Below, one piece after another: positions 1 to 9,398 of a stretch of 64,000 nt of DNA. The DNA is taken from the NCBI GenBank assembly GCA_934617065.1, contig CAKTTY010000003.1:62001-126000 (forward strand), given 5' to 3'. This stretch comes from an uncultured Eggerthellaceae bacterium (GTDB lineage: Bacteria > Actinomycetota > Coriobacteriia > Coriobacteriales > Eggerthellaceae). Made by a program: the position numbers and the translations under genes. How positions within the stretch are numbered: the first letter of the stretch is position 1; the number at the start of each line of letters is the position of its first letter. The notes beneath the pieces were generated by a model. That model was not told where the DNA came from. It searched no databases and saw only the letters and a program-made list of their open reading frames with translations.

Positions 1-3000
1 TCAAATGCCTGCGCGGAGCCCTTGTACATGAAGCTGGTAAGGGCATTGCCCTCGCCATCAACGATGCCAAGCTGGTCTTTTAGAACAGCGCCCGCTTCGC
101 CCCACCCGCCATCGTCGACCTTTGCCTGCAAAGCAACGGTCACATCAGGGCGCTGTTTCCAGTCAAGGTCTTCGTTGTCCTTCCAAACCTTTGAAACAGT
201 AAGCTCCGTGTCAAGGTAGTTGACAATCGGAGGAACGGGAACGGGCGCATCGGATTCATGGTTGTCGGCATTGACCGTGCCGCCATTGGCAGAAACAAGA
301 TACTTAGAGTTCGTATCCGGAATCTCCTTAACCGTATAGCGCCAAGGCTTCCCATCAGGCGCGTACTCCTCCAGGTTCGAAATGGTGTAAACCCAGGCAT
401 CGGTTTGGGAATCCTTATCCCATGAAAGGTAGTTCGCAGCGGCAGGATCATCGCTTTGCAGATGGATGATTCCCTTAGAAGCATCGGAGCCGAGGCCCAA
501 TGCGCCCAGGGCAAAGCCAACCAGCCCCGCAGCTTCACCCTGGGAATCGGGCGTGCCGTCTTGATAGGAACGTGTTACCTCAAGGGTGATGTTCTCTGGT
601 CGGATGCCGAAAGCGTTGCTTTGGTCTTGCCAGGTTTTCTTGCCCTGCAGCGAAACAGTTTCATCTTCAGGGTAATACGAGTTCTGGAACGTGACATCAG
701 GCGTGGTGTCGTTCGCCACGGCAGTGGCAGAAGGTTGCGCAAATGTGCCTGAATCAAGAAGGCTTGGTCCCTCGAGATCGGTCGAGGCAATGCCATTGCC
801 CACGAAGCTGCCCCAGGTGAAATCAGAGGTATCGGCAAAGGTCTTGTCGCCCTTGGCCACAAGGGTGCCGTAGCCATCAACCGAATCTTCAACGATGTAG
901 TACACCCAGTATTCACCTGACGGTGTGTAAATGTCCACATTGTCGAAGGTGTAGCTTCCCTCGCCCGTCGTCGTGCCATCAGCACCAGCGCTCAGGGCAA
1001 TATCGCCCGCTGAAAGGGTGTGCGTTGCCACAGGCTGCGCATCGCTTTTAGTACCGTCCTTCGTGATGTAGTAGCGGTACAGAGCGAAAGTGGTATCGGG
1101 AACCTTGTCGCCTGCGTCAAGCCCGTCATAGAGCTTCTTTACCGTAAGCTTGCCCTTCTCCGATGCATAGAAGTTGGCAATAAGGGAGGATCCGGGCATG
1201 CCCTGGTACACCTGATACACCTTTCCTGCGGCAGAACCAGCAGAAGTGCTCGTCAGATCGTTTACCGTAAAGCCACCTGGCTTATTCGCCAACCCATCGA
1301 TCACCTCAACGGCGCGATACTCGTAGAGATGGCCGTTTCTGTCGTATTTCGGCAGGTCGTTTTCGGCAGAAACATCGATGCCATCGCCGTTTTCGCCATA
1401 TTGGGTAAGGGAATAGCTATAGCCCTGATCGTTTTTCGTCAGCTTTTTCGTCCATGCAACAGCAGTTTTGCCATCAGCGACGCCTTGCGCCGATGCGGTG
1501 CTATCCACGCGCTGAACAGCATACCCACCGTCTTCGGTTTCGGTTATAACCAGGTCGCTCCAGGCAACAGGATCGCCCTTTTGCCATGCGCCGGCTTCAT
1601 CGTACGAACCATTCGCAAGCCTGCGCTGCAGGTACACCGAGATACCAGGTAAATCGACATCATTGAAGCCATACGGCATGTTTTCCCAGTGCTTTTCGCC
1701 CTCGGCAGAGTAGGAATTGGCAATCCGATAGTTCAAGGTGCCGTCTTCGCGGATTGCGTCTACTGTACCACCCTGCTCATCTTCGCCTACGACTTCAGTG
1801 CGCTTAGCCGCTGCAACCTCATCACTTGCCTCGTCCCACTTGACATTGCCTGGGTCTTCGTCGTTGGCACTGAAGGTATACCACGGATCACCGTAGTCAA
1901 GGTTTGCCGTTGAAGAGCCAGGGACACTGGTGGAAAAGCTTGCGTAGTACACAATTTCCTTGCCGTGGCTATCGTACTTGGGCAAGTTCTTGATAGTTGC
2001 CTTGCGGTTGTAATCGTCTATCGATTCCCACGTGTAGGCATCGGGGATAGTTACCTTTTCGAGCGTGGTTTTGGGATAGCCATTGCTGTCCATGACCAAA
2101 TTGCCCTGAGCATCATATTCGTAGACCTGGCGCCACACCGTAAGATATACATCGGGACGCTGCTGTACCTGCTCGTTCACATACCCGTCGTACCATTTGG
2201 TAAAGAAGGTAACGTCTTTGGTTTCAACGCGCTTATTGTTGTACGTCACATCGATCGAATCGGCGAAATGCCATTTCGAATCGTAGGACATGGTGCGATC
2301 CGTCTCGGAAGAGGCATAGTCGGCAGAATCCTCAAGCCAAGACTCTTCGATCGTCCAGTCAACCACAGCGCCCGCCAAATCGTATTTCGGCAACGTGGCG
2401 AATTGCACCTGAGAATCAGAAGCAGTGCTATCTATGCGCACGCAGAGCTTGGCACCCTCGTCGCCGTCGACCCTATTGCCATCCTTGTCAGCAAGCCAAA
2501 CATCGGCTGAATCGGTTTTGACGTTGTATATCGTTTTCGAGGACAAATCGGAAGAAGTGTACACGTAGCGCTTTTCGTTAGCGCCCGAATCCCCCACGTT
2601 TACGTACACGTCGCCGTTTTCGTCCGCATGGAACACATTGCCTTCGCGTGAAGAGGACAGCACGAGGCTCGCTTCTGGACGGTTACTGGGGTTAGACCCT
2701 TGATCCGTCCAGGTCTTATTGGAGGTAACGTCCACCACACCAACGCGCCTGTTGCTTACCTCGAGCGAATTCAGCGAATCGTTCCTACCGTAAGAAACAT
2801 CGAAGGCATAGCCCTGGTTGTCGTTGGAAGAGACAACCATACGCTCATTCCACGGATTGTCCGGATTGGTATCTGCCCAGTTGATCAGGAATTGCTGATA
2901 ATCGGCGCCAGCAGCGCCGGATGCAACTTCATCGCGGGTGAGCACCAGGTAGTTGCCGTCCGCATCTTGCGCATCGTCAACCGAAAGCTCGCGAATGTAG

Positions 3001-6000
3001 ACATCTTTGGCCTGATCAAGCCCACCAACCCCGATAGGGAGCTCGGAATACCAGCCGTTATCCTCGGACAGCATGGTGTCGCCGATCTTCTGATCCTTGG
3101 TATATACGACCTGACCGTCCTTCTCGATATCATGGGCCGCAAAGACACCCACCCTCACAGGCACACGTGCCGATGTGTTACCGCCATCGCTCCAAGTTTT
3201 GCTTACCCGCACAATGGAGGCGTCCTCGCCGGGCCTGTTCTTGATTTTTGTGAGATTCGGGACCCCATCGGCAAAAGAATCGTCGGGGTCCTCTTTGTAG
3301 TTGCGATGGTACTCGTGCTGACGAACGTAGCCCTCGCTGCCCTCCATGACCATATAGGTGTATTCGGCACCGTTTTCATCGTACTTGGGCAGGCCGGTGA
3401 AATCCATGTTCCACGGTGTGGTCTCCTGATAGAAGAAGACAGTTCCGTCATCAAGGGTAACCTTGGTCGGTTCGTCTTGCGCAGTGCCAGTCAGGGTGAA
3501 CTGATGCAAGGCATTACCGTTCCTCGTAAGCGTGACGCTGACCGGCTTGGCATCGTAACCGAGGTTGCTCGTGTCCTGCGTATATTCGCCTGAGCTCTCG
3601 CTCCACCAGTACTTTTCCGCACGGGCGGTGGTCTGGTCTATGTACTTATTTACCAACACGCCCTTTTCTTTGTCGTAGTAGCCCTCGAAAATGAGCGGAA
3701 CATGTTCGCCAGACGCATCGGTAATGGAAGACAGTACCGCAAACGTGCCCGTCATAAGGCTCTGACCGGTTGTATGATCGATGTCTTGGGCAAAGAAGCT
3801 GAACGAATCCGGCTTTTCGACGTAGGACTCGCTCCAACGGTAGACCCATTCCTCGCCGTTCGCATCGAAACGGGGCACTTGAGAACTCACTGTTTGCGTA
3901 AGGTTTTCCGCAGTCCAACCGGTGACCGTCTTGTTCTGATCCCCGAAAGGAACGTCTTCGCAGTATGAGAAGATATACGGGAATTCATTGGTTTCCCCCG
4001 TATCGGGGTCGGTAAACGTGTAGCTGTCGCCGTTTGCCACCCAATAGCCTAGATTCTCATCGAAGCGGGCGTGCTTCTTTAGAATTCGCTCGAGTTTGAA
4101 CGTCACCGATATATCGGCAATCTGATCCTGGAAAGATGCTGCGTCCCAGGTCTTGGTGAGCTCAGGCGTGGTTGTCTCGGATCGACGGTTGATGATAGTG
4201 CCGCCCGAATACACCGATTTGTCGCCCTCGGCGCGGACGAAGTCCTGGGTGGCATCGACCTTGCCAGAAAAGTCGTCATTGTAGTAGTTCGGCGCAGTAT
4301 CGCCCGTAACCGCACCGTCTTCGGCATCGACACCGGAACCAAACAGGCGCTCATAACCCGCCGGCGCATCTTCGCGCAGGAAGTACACATAGGGATAACC
4401 AGCAGGATCGTATTTGGCGGTAGATACATCTTTATACTTGCTGCGCAAGAAAGCGCCCAGATCTATCGTGCCATCGGGGGCATTTCTACTCTGTTCCGCC
4501 GTAAGGCCGATGGAGATATACGCACCACCATCTTCGCGCACGGTCACTTGGGATGCGGTATCGGGACCTTCCCCATCTTTAGCGGAATAGCGCCACAGCG
4601 TGTAGTTGGTGTCGGGGCGTGCAGAAGCATCGTCGTCGAGCCACTTCTTCGTAAAATCAACACGCGTGGTGCCCCTGTGGATGACGGATACCGTGCCATT
4701 GTTGTATGCCACAGAAACATCCGAACCGTAATTCGGCGTATTGGCGTTGTTGTACGTTACCTGGTAGGAATCGGTATAGGTTGAGCTTGTACCGTCACCG
4801 TTGTCGATCGTGGTGGCGTGCTTCTCTTCGTCTTGCTTGAAGCTATAGACCAACGTCGATCCATCGGGGTGATACAGAGGCCAACGAGCAGGACCGAGCG
4901 CACCTGATTCACCATCGTCGGAGATGCTCAACTTCAGGCCGCCAGTCGTGATGGCTTTATAGAATTCGCCGTCTTTGCCTTCGCTCCCCTTCTGCACCAG
5001 CTCTTCTACAACAACACCGTTTTTCACCTTTTGGGTGATGATGGAAGAGAGCACACCCCATTTTTCAAACCATTTCTCCATGCGCTCATCGTCGGACATG
5101 GCGGCAAGCTCGTTTGCCTCGTCACCGACATGCAGGCTCAAATTGAACGTAACATCGCCAAGAAGCTGCAACACTTCTTGGGTGTCGGTAACGTAGCTGG
5201 GGTAACGATCCCGAGAGGCAACCACATAGGCATTGTTATATACAACGTCATCGCAATTAAAGCCCTCGTGTTTGATTGCCCACGTGATGTTCTTGGCGGT
5301 CTGGGTATAGACAGGATTCTTGTCTTCATCAAGAGCAGGATTTCCCTCATCGTCGCGGAGGAGGGTTTTGGTTATAACCTGCGAATACAATTCATTCGCA
5401 GAAATGGAATACGTATTGGTCTGCGTTTGCCTTACCTGAACGATGCGATCATTGCCAGGATCCCGCAACGCCTCGAATTGTTCCTGGGTCATGCCCAGCA
5501 GGCGCTTGGCATCTTCCGAAAGAACGTTGTTGCCCGCATCGTCGGTTTGGGTGAGACAATACTGCTTGTCGTCGCCTTCGACCTGGAAATAGATCCGATA
5601 CTCGTAATTGTTCATGAGCTGGCTGGCGGAAGGACGCATTGCAGAATTGCCGTCGGCCCACACCGTGGTAAATTCTGCTTTGCCCCCACGCTCGGAAGAA
5701 AGAGAGGTCTTGGAATCGACCAGCGCGGCAGCATCACCAGCATTGGACACGGCAGCAGGCACTCCTTCGCCACCAAGCGTATTAGCAAGTCCTGCCATAA
5801 AGGCAAGCGTCGCCTTAGAGGGAATGGAAAGCTTGACGGATCGATCGTCAGGCGCACCTTGCTGCAGCTTCCAATCGATTTCGCTCTCATCGTCTTGGGC
5901 AAGCTGGGAGTCGAAGGAAACGGGAACGCTCACGCTGGCAGACAGAACGGTGCGCGTGGCGCCTTCCGTGTTGACTTCTACTGCGGTAGCCTCGGTGTCA

Positions 6001-6905
6001 AGGGCGGGTTTGCCCGTGACGGTATCGACCGGAGCGCAGAACTCGAACTTGAGCTTCCCGTTGCCCCATGAAGCCGTGGCGATCTTCACCGTAGTGGCGT
6101 TGCCCCCATCATCGTTCTGGAACACGTCGAACTTGGCGGTTTCATCCTGAACCGCAAAGCCCTCGGGCAACGCCTGGGTGAACCAGTCACCTGGAACCAC
6201 AGCATCATGCGCTGGCGCGGATTCACCGGAGCCGGCATCCGCACGGTTCCATTTGGAAGCATCGAGCACAAACGAAAGGTCCAAGCTTGCAGGGATGCTC
6301 GCAGGAAGCTGGACTGCCTGCTGGTCGCCCTCTGCGTTTTCGGACTGGGATGGGGCTTCGGTTGCCTTGCTTTGGCTGGAAGCCTGCTGAAGCGAATCCT
6401 TTAGGGCAACAGGGTCCACCACAAGACCTTTGGACGTCAGCTTAAGGGCGTAAAACTGATTGGTCCATTCGGTCTTTTCAAGAGCTTGTTTCCGGCTTTC
6501 ATCCTGGGCAGTTGCGGCATTGTTCTGCTGGCTTGCATCGGCATTGTGCGAAGGATCCGTTGCCGTCGAACCATTGCCCGCAACCGTGGCGTTCGCTCCA
6601 TCGGCAGGGCCAGAAGAAGTGCCGGCATCGGTGGGATCAGCTGAATCCGTGCCGTTCTCAGAGCTGGAGCCTTGTGCGGCGCCTGAACTGGAATCGAGGA
6701 TGGAATCAGTGCCCGTAGCAGCAGAATCGCCGCCATCGGCGGACGCATATTCCTGTGCCGCTTCAGTTGCCGCCTGCGCCTGACGCATATTGGTCAGGTT
6801 GCTGGTCAACGTCGTGGGCAAACACAGGGTGAACGCCATGAAGACGGCAAAAACCTTGTAGCCCATCGATTCTTTCAGTGTTCGCTTTACGCGATGCGAG
6901 TTCAT
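1..6905 (-). CDS. Giant Cna-B-repeat surface adhesin (C-terminus beyond window)
   Basis: The frame is open from an ATG at 6905 to the left edge, giving about 2301 residues with no stop; it is partial at the 3' end only. An SD-like GGAAGGG sits about 9 nt before the ATG. Residues 1-46 look like a signal peptide: a basic start, a hydrophobic core (FAVFMAFTLCLP) and an AQAA cleavage-like site. A Ser/Ala/Thr/Asp-rich low-complexity stretch follows (about 47-130). From about residue 750 onward, roughly ten units of 130-180 residues each open with a K-x-W motif (KKWLDD, KTWDAA, KYWWSE, KTWSDG, KTWTDQ, TKWYDG, KHWENM, KKLYDG, KKTWQD, KVWKDN), often followed by RP and a YxLWR-like strand. That is the pattern of Cna protein B-type domains, which form isopeptide-locked stalks in Gram-positive adhesins and pilins. 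A sortase signal would be expected past the left edge but cannot be seen. Binding target unknown. Confidence 0.88.
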   Translation of the reverse strand, partial: MNSHRVKRTLKESMGYKVFAVFMAFTLCLPTTLTSNLTNMRQAQAATEAAQEYASADGGDSAATGTDSILDSSSGAAQGSSSENGTDSADPTDAGTSSGPADGANATVAGNGSTATDPSHNADASQQNNAATAQDESRKQALEKTEWTNQFYALKLTSKGLVVDPVALKDSLQQASSQSKATEAPSQSENAEGDQQAVQLPASIPASLDLSFVLDASKWNRADAGSGESAPAHDAVVPGDWFTQALPEGFAVQDETAKFDVFQNDDGGNATTVKIATASWGNGKLKFEFCAPVDTVTGKPALDTEATAVEVNTEGATRTVLSASVSVPVSFDSQLAQDDESEIDWKLQQGAPDDRSVKLSIPSKATLAFMAGLANTLGGEGVPAAVSNAGDAAALVDSKTSLSSERGGKAEFTTVWADGNSAMRPSASQLMNNYEYRIYFQVEGDDKQYCLTQTDDAGNNVLSEDAKRLLGMTQEQFEALRDPGNDRIVQVRQTQTNTYSISANELYSQVITKTLLRDDEGNPALDEDKNPVYTQTAKNITWAIKHEGFNCDDVVYNNAYVVASRDRYPSYVTDTQEVLQLLGDVTFNLSLHVGDEANELAAMSDDERMEKWFEKWGVLSSIITQKVKNGVVVEELVQKGSEGKDGEFYKAITTGGLKLSISDDGESGALGPARWPLYHPDGSTLVYSFKQDEEKHATTIDNGDGTSSTYTDSYQVTYNNANTPNYGSDVSVAYNNGTVSVIHRGTTRVDFTKKWLDDDASARPDTNYTLWRYSAKDGEGPDTASQVTVREDGGAYISIGLTAEQSRNAPDGTIDLGAFLRSKYKDVSTAKYDPAGYPYVYFLREDAPAGYERLFGSGVDAEDGAVTGDTAPNYYNDDFSGKVDATQDFVRAEGDKSVYSGGTIINRRSETTTPELTKTWDAASFQDQIADISVTFKLERILKKHARFDENLGYWVANGDSYTFTDPDTGETNEFPYIFSYCEDVPFGDQNKTVTGWTAENLTQTVSSQVPRFDANGEEWVYRWSESYVEKPDSFSFFAQDIDHTTGQSLMTGTFAVLSSITDASGEHVPLIFEGYYDKEKGVLVNKYIDQTTARAEKYWWSESSGEYTQDTSNLGYDAKPVSVTLTRNGNALHQFTLTGTAQDEPTKVTLDDGTVFFYQETTPWNMDFTGLPKYDENGAEYTYMVMEGSEGYVRQHEYHRNYKEDPDDSFADGVPNLTKIKNRPGEDASIVRVSKTWSDGGNTSARVPVRVGVFAAHDIEKDGQVVYTKDQKIGDTMLSEDNGWYSELPIGVGGLDQAKDVYIRELSVDDAQDADGNYLVLTRDEVASGAAGADYQQFLINWADTNPDNPWNERMVVSSNDNQGYAFDVSYGRNDSLNSLEVSNRRVGVVDVTSNKTWTDQGSNPSNRPEASLVLSSSREGNVFHADENGDVYVNVGDSGANEKRYVYTSSDLSSKTIYNVKTDSADVWLADKDGNRVDGDEGAKLCVRIDSTASDSQVQFATLPKYDLAGAVVDWTIEESWLEDSADYASSETDRTMSYDSKWHFADSIDVTYNNKRVETKDVTFFTKWYDGYVNEQVQQRPDVYLTVWRQVYEYDAQGNLVMDSNGYPKTTLEKVTIPDAYTWESIDDYNRKATIKNLPKYDSHGKEIVYYASFSTSVPGSSTANLDYGDPWYTFSANDEDPGNVKWDEASDEVAAAKRTEVVGEDEQGGTVDAIREDGTLNYRIANSYSAEGEKHWENMPYGFNDVDLPGISVYLQRRLANGSYDEAGAWQKGDPVAWSDLVITETEDGGYAVQRVDSTASAQGVADGKTAVAWTKKLTKNDQGYSYSLTQYGENGDGIDVSAENDLPKYDRNGHLYEYRAVEVIDGLANKPGGFTVNDLTSTSAGSAAGKVYQVYQGMPGSSLIANFYASEKGKLTVKKLYDGLDAGDKVPDTTFALYRYYITKDGTKSDAQPVATHTLSAGDIALSAGADGTTTGEGSYTFDNVDIYTPSGEYWVYYIVEDSVDGYGTLVAKGDKTFADTSDFTWGSFVGNGIASTDLEGPSLLDSGTFAQPSATAVANDTTPDVTFQNSYYPEDETVSLQGKKTWQDQSNAFGIRPENITLEVTRSYQDGTPDSQGEAAGLVGFALGALGLGSDASKGIIHLQSDDPAAANYLSWDKDSQTDAWVYTISNLEEYAPDGKPWRYTVKEIPDTNSKYLVSANGGTVNADNHESDAPVPVPPIVNYLDTELTVSKVWKDNEDLDWKQRPDVTVALQAKVDDGGWGEAGAVLKDQLGIVDGEGNALTSFMYKGSAQAF

Positions 6906-6948
6906 ATGTCGTGCCCTTCCGCAAGCCAACTACGCATTGCCTAGCCGG

Positions 6949-7011
6949 CCGATTCACGCAGAGTAGAGGCTCTCCCAATAACGAGCGCCCTCTCTGCGTA
7001 TAGTGATTCGG
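6949..7011 (-). promoter_or_regulatory. Long inverted repeat in the adhesin 5' leader
   Basis: ACGCAGAG at 6956-6963 pairs exactly with CTCTGCGT at 6992-6999. The flanks (6949-6957 and 7003-7011) can extend the stem with one mismatch. The structure lies about 45 nt upstream of the adhesin start, so it could be an mRNA leader hairpin or a regulator-binding site. The pairing is seen directly; the function is inferred. Confidence 0.4.
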
Positions 7012-7437
7012 TATTTCAATCATCTGCTTGAATCTCTGGGCTGCCCTACCGCCCCCCCTCCTAAAGACAAAGGATGGCGCTGATCACACTGCACGACCGC
7101 CGATAGCGTCATGCTGCCCAGAAATACGCATATTTTTTTCATTTTATGACTTCTACCTAATCTTGGAGTATTTTTCCTTGCCCGCATCCAGATATGCTCG
7201 AATCAAAGTCCGATAGGACACCCGCGGCGAAAACCCGTATCCGGGCCCATCCCCTATCGCAAGAAAGCCCAAGGGCACCATGTAAGGCAACCAGGTGGAA
7301 TAAGACCTTGCGTCGCTTGAGTTGGATACGATAGACGATACGTAACCCACTTCACGCGTTCAGTGATTTTCTACACCCATTACAGTCTGAGATAGGCCGT
7401 CGATGAGCTTCGGTGGCGATCATCCGGCACATGGCCA

Positions 7438-7720
7438 TGGCAAGATATCGTCCTGATGCGTTCCCGTGCTGCCGGCCGTGGCAAGATTGTGCCCCGATGC
7501 GTTCCCGAAGGGGCCTCGGACGGGAAAAGCACCGGTTCGTGGCAACATATCGCCTGCATGTATTCGAATACAGCTAATTTTGGCAAGATATGCGTGCTAT
7601 GTGTCCAAAAAGACCCGCAGAGCGCCGTTGGGGAATACACCGCGCGAACATCTTGCCACCAAGGGGCGTTTTCGCCGTCCGAAGCCCTCAAATCATGCAC
7701 GGCGCACAAATCTTGCCGCC
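7438..7720. repeat. Array of degenerate GGCAAGAT-core repeats
   Basis: A core of about 12 nt recurs in direct orientation at 7438 (tggcaagatatcg), 7479 (tggcaagattgtg), 7540 (tggcaacatatcg) and 7581 (tggcaagatatgcg). It recurs in inverted orientation at 7647-7658 (aacatcttgcca) and 7706-7720 (acaaatcttgccgcc). The first two copies also share a downstream GATGCGTTCCCG. Spacing is irregular (about 40-65 nt), so this is not a CRISPR array. The same DNA keeps one minus-strand frame open (7380-7787), with recurring short motifs such as ILPK, ICCHE and ILPRP. Confidence 0.55.
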
Positions 7721-7730
7721 CTCTGATGGA

Positions 7731-7820
7731 CTTGCCCCTGCGCAGGGGCTCCTGCCCGAGCAACCGCATCGCGGGATCGTCCTTCAACGGCTTGTCCCTT
7801 GCTCAGGGGTGCCCGCCCCA
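7731..7820 (+). repeat. Imperfect direct repeat pair (~30 nt)
   Basis: 7731-7762 (starting cttgcccctgcgcaggggc) and 7791-7820 (starting cttgtcccttgctcagggg) align along their length with a few substitutions. Each contains an internal CCCTG/CAGGG dyad that could fold as a hairpin. A third, looser resemblance links 7391-7435 and 7866-7912, which share runs such as GATGxxCTTCGG(T/C)GGCGATC. Together these suggest decayed copies of one intergenic element. Confidence 0.4.
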
Positions 7821-8149
7821 GCGCCCCGCCAACACCCGCCGCTTGCCGTGCCCGTTGCAGCCAGAGACAAGCCGCCGATGGACTTCGGCGGCGATCGTTC
7901 GGCGCATGGCATATAGTGTGGCCAAGCCCCGAGGGACCGCCGACCGCATCATCTCGACGGGCAGGCCGACAACGGAATGCTGCGCAGAGCTGGGCCTGGA
8001 TTCCAGAACCGTGAGCAAGCGGGCGCAGAACCGCCGGCGGAGGCCGCAGGCCCGGCCGAGCCTGCGTCAGCACCGCCGAAAACGCCCATCGAAAGGACGA
8101 ACCCCTCTTGGCGGAACTATAGGAACCCCCCCTTGCCGAAAGGAATGCA

Positions 8150-8710
8150 ATGGCAGAACCAACATCCCGTGAAACCCTGCTCGATCATGCATACGACATC
8201 GCGGACAAATACGGCCTTGCAGCCCTTTCGGTAAGGGGGCTCGCATCAGACTGCAACGTAAGCGTTGGAACCATCTACAATCATTTTGCTTCGAAGGGCG
8301 AGCTCACCACAGCAACCACAGCACTCTATTTCAAGCGCGCGTTCTACACCGATTTCTGCCACCCCACGAAAGGCGAACGTTATCTGGATTTCTGCATGCG
8401 CATGTTCGACAGCATGGAAAAAACCATCCGTCATTTCAGGGAGCACTGGCTTAAAGACTCCGAGGCACTGCCCACGGCAGAGAAGACCATCGCGCGATTC
8501 CGCGAAGAAAAACAATTCGACCATATTTGCGAGGGCATGATTATCATCTTCGAAAACGATCCTTCTATCAGGCACGATCTTCCCAGTAGCATCACCGCAG
8601 AAGCCGTTTCCAAGTTCGCGCTGCGCAATATCATCGCCGAATTGCGAAGCGAACAACCCGATTGCTCCCTCCTGTTTACCATGCTCGACCGAACCCTCTA
8701 CGAACAATAG
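8150..8710 (+). CDS. TetR/AcrR-family transcriptional regulator
   Basis: This 186-residue protein has the usual length and layout of a one-component TetR repressor. The N-terminal helix-turn-helix spans about residues 8-52, with the family signature LAALSVRGLASDCNVSVGTI followed by YNHFASKGEL. A variable helical ligand-binding domain follows, rich in aromatic residues and Cys. ATG 8150 is preceded by GAAAGGAATG, a good SD. The gene lies 125 nt upstream of a small membrane protein, with two inverted repeats between them, so it probably controls itself and that gene (inference). The ligand cannot be read from sequence. Confidence 0.9.
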   Translation: MAEPTSRETLLDHAYDIADKYGLAALSVRGLASDCNVSVGTIYNHFASKGELTTATTALYFKRAFYTDFCHPTKGERYLDFCMRMFDSMEKTIRHFREHWLKDSEALPTAEKTIARFREEKQFDHICEGMIIIFENDPSIRHDLPSSITAEAVSKFALRNIIAELRSEQPDCSLLFTMLDRTLYEQ

Positions 8711-8726
8711 GTCAGCGCGAAATGCT

Positions 8727-8760
8727 GCATCTGAACATTAGCCCGTAGATGTTCAGATGC
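8727..8760. promoter_or_regulatory. Perfect 12-bp inverted repeat downstream of the TetR gene
   Basis: GCATCTGAACAT (8727-8738) and ATGTTCAGATGC (8749-8760) are exact reverse complements separated by 10 nt. No T-run follows, so it is a poor intrinsic terminator. It may instead be an operator for the neighbouring TetR protein ahead of the membrane-protein gene, or a rho-assisted 3' hairpin. Confidence 0.45.
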
Positions 8761-8766
8761 CACACC

Positions 8767-8821
8767 TTCAAGATTGTTCTTGCCAAAAGCAAAGCAATCA
8801 GCTGCAAAGCGCAATCTTGAA
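8767..8821 (+). promoter_or_regulatory. Leader inverted repeat abutting the SD of the HsmA-like gene
   Basis: TTCAAGATTG (8767-8776) pairs exactly with CAATCTTGAA (8812-8821). The right arm runs directly into the AAAGGAG SD sequence ahead of ATG 8836. Folding would place the SD at the foot of a stem, which could modulate translation; alternatively both arms are half-sites for the TetR protein. The pairing is observed and the role inferred. Confidence 0.4.
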
Positions 8822-8835
8822 AGGAGCAAAAGATC

Positions 8836-9342
8836 ATGGGAATCCAAGGTACCCCCAACATGGGAATGGTAATCTTTGCCGCGATTATCATTTCGCTCGC
8901 ACTCGTCTTCTACACCATCGGCGTATTTGCCGAGCGCCGTTCTGGCACCTTAAGGCCAAAGCACCTGGCTTTCTTCTGGACTGGCTTCGTGTTTGACACC
9001 GCGGGAACTACCATCATGTCTATGGTTGCAGGCGAAACCGGTGGTGCAGGTTCGCCCCTCCACGCAATCACGGGCGTACTCGCGCTTTCGCTCATGCTCT
9101 TCCATGCAGTTTGGGCAACCGTTGTTGTTCTTCGCGGCAACGAGCGCTCCAGGGCCAACTTCCATCGTCTGAGCATTGGCGTGTGGCTGTTCTGGCTTGT
9201 TCCCTACGGCGTTGGCGTCATGCTCGGCGCACCGATGTTCCCGTTCTCCGATTCGATGGCGCTTACCATTACCGCATCCTTTGTTCTGGTTCTGGGCATC
9301 TTCTTCTGCCTCAAGGCCAACAAGGCGCGTCTGCATCGATAA
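8836..9342 (+). CDS. HsmA-like (TIGR03987-type) integral membrane protein
   Basis: This 168-residue membrane protein has four to five predicted hydrophobic helices: about residues 12-30, 44-58, 70-95, 115-135 and 142-160. The segments FYTIGVFAERRSGTL, FWTGFVFDTAGTTIMSM, HAITGVLALSLMLFHAVWA and FHRLSIGVWLFWLVPYGVGV match my recollection of the HsmA/TIGR03987 family, whose biochemical role is poorly defined. The start is supported by AAAGGAG 9 nt upstream of ATG 8836. It follows a TetR gene on the same strand, and such pairs often encode drug or stress responses, but no substrate can be assigned. Confidence 0.8.
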   Translation: MGIQGTPNMGMVIFAAIIISLALVFYTIGVFAERRSGTLRPKHLAFFWTGFVFDTAGTTIMSMVAGETGGAGSPLHAITGVLALSLMLFHAVWATVVVLRGNERSRANFHRLSIGVWLFWLVPYGVGVMLGAPMFPFSDSMALTITASFVLVLGIFFCLKANKARLHR

Positions 9343-9361
9343 CGCACATCGCACCACCCCG

Positions 9362-9398
9362 AAGACGGCTGCAGGTTTCCCAGCGACCGTCTTTTCAT
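9362..9398 (+). terminator. Intrinsic terminator after the HsmA-like gene
   Basis: AAGACGG (9362-9368) pairs with CCGTCTT (9387-9393), with a short inner CTG/CAG step, followed by a T-rich run. It lies 19 nt after the upstream stop codon. Confidence 0.7.

Larger units (their letters stand above)
6906..8149. other. Gene-free 1.2-kb region with degenerate repeats
   Basis: No convincing gene is found between the adhesin and the TetR gene. The left part (7020-7380) is AT-richer and probably contains the adhesin promoter. The right part (about 7390-8130) is GC-richer and built from short repeats (see separate entries). Several overlapping frames are open on both strands over 7380-8170, but they have low-complexity Arg/Pro/Ala-rich or repeat-derived translations, no clear SD and no family resemblance. 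I treat them as chance frames over repetitive DNA. Confidence 0.6.

Noticed and set aside
5031..6071. 346-codon plus-strand frame
   Set aside because: It lies within the giant adhesin on the opposite strand; the adhesin repeats and signal peptide support only the minus strand.
7438..7720. Possible CRISPR array
   Set aside because: The repeats are short, degenerate, in both orientations and irregularly spaced, and there are no cas genes.
7456..8172. 238-codon plus-strand frame upstream of the TetR gene
   Set aside because: Arg/Pro/Cys-rich translation over repeat DNA, no SD, and it overlaps the TetR start.
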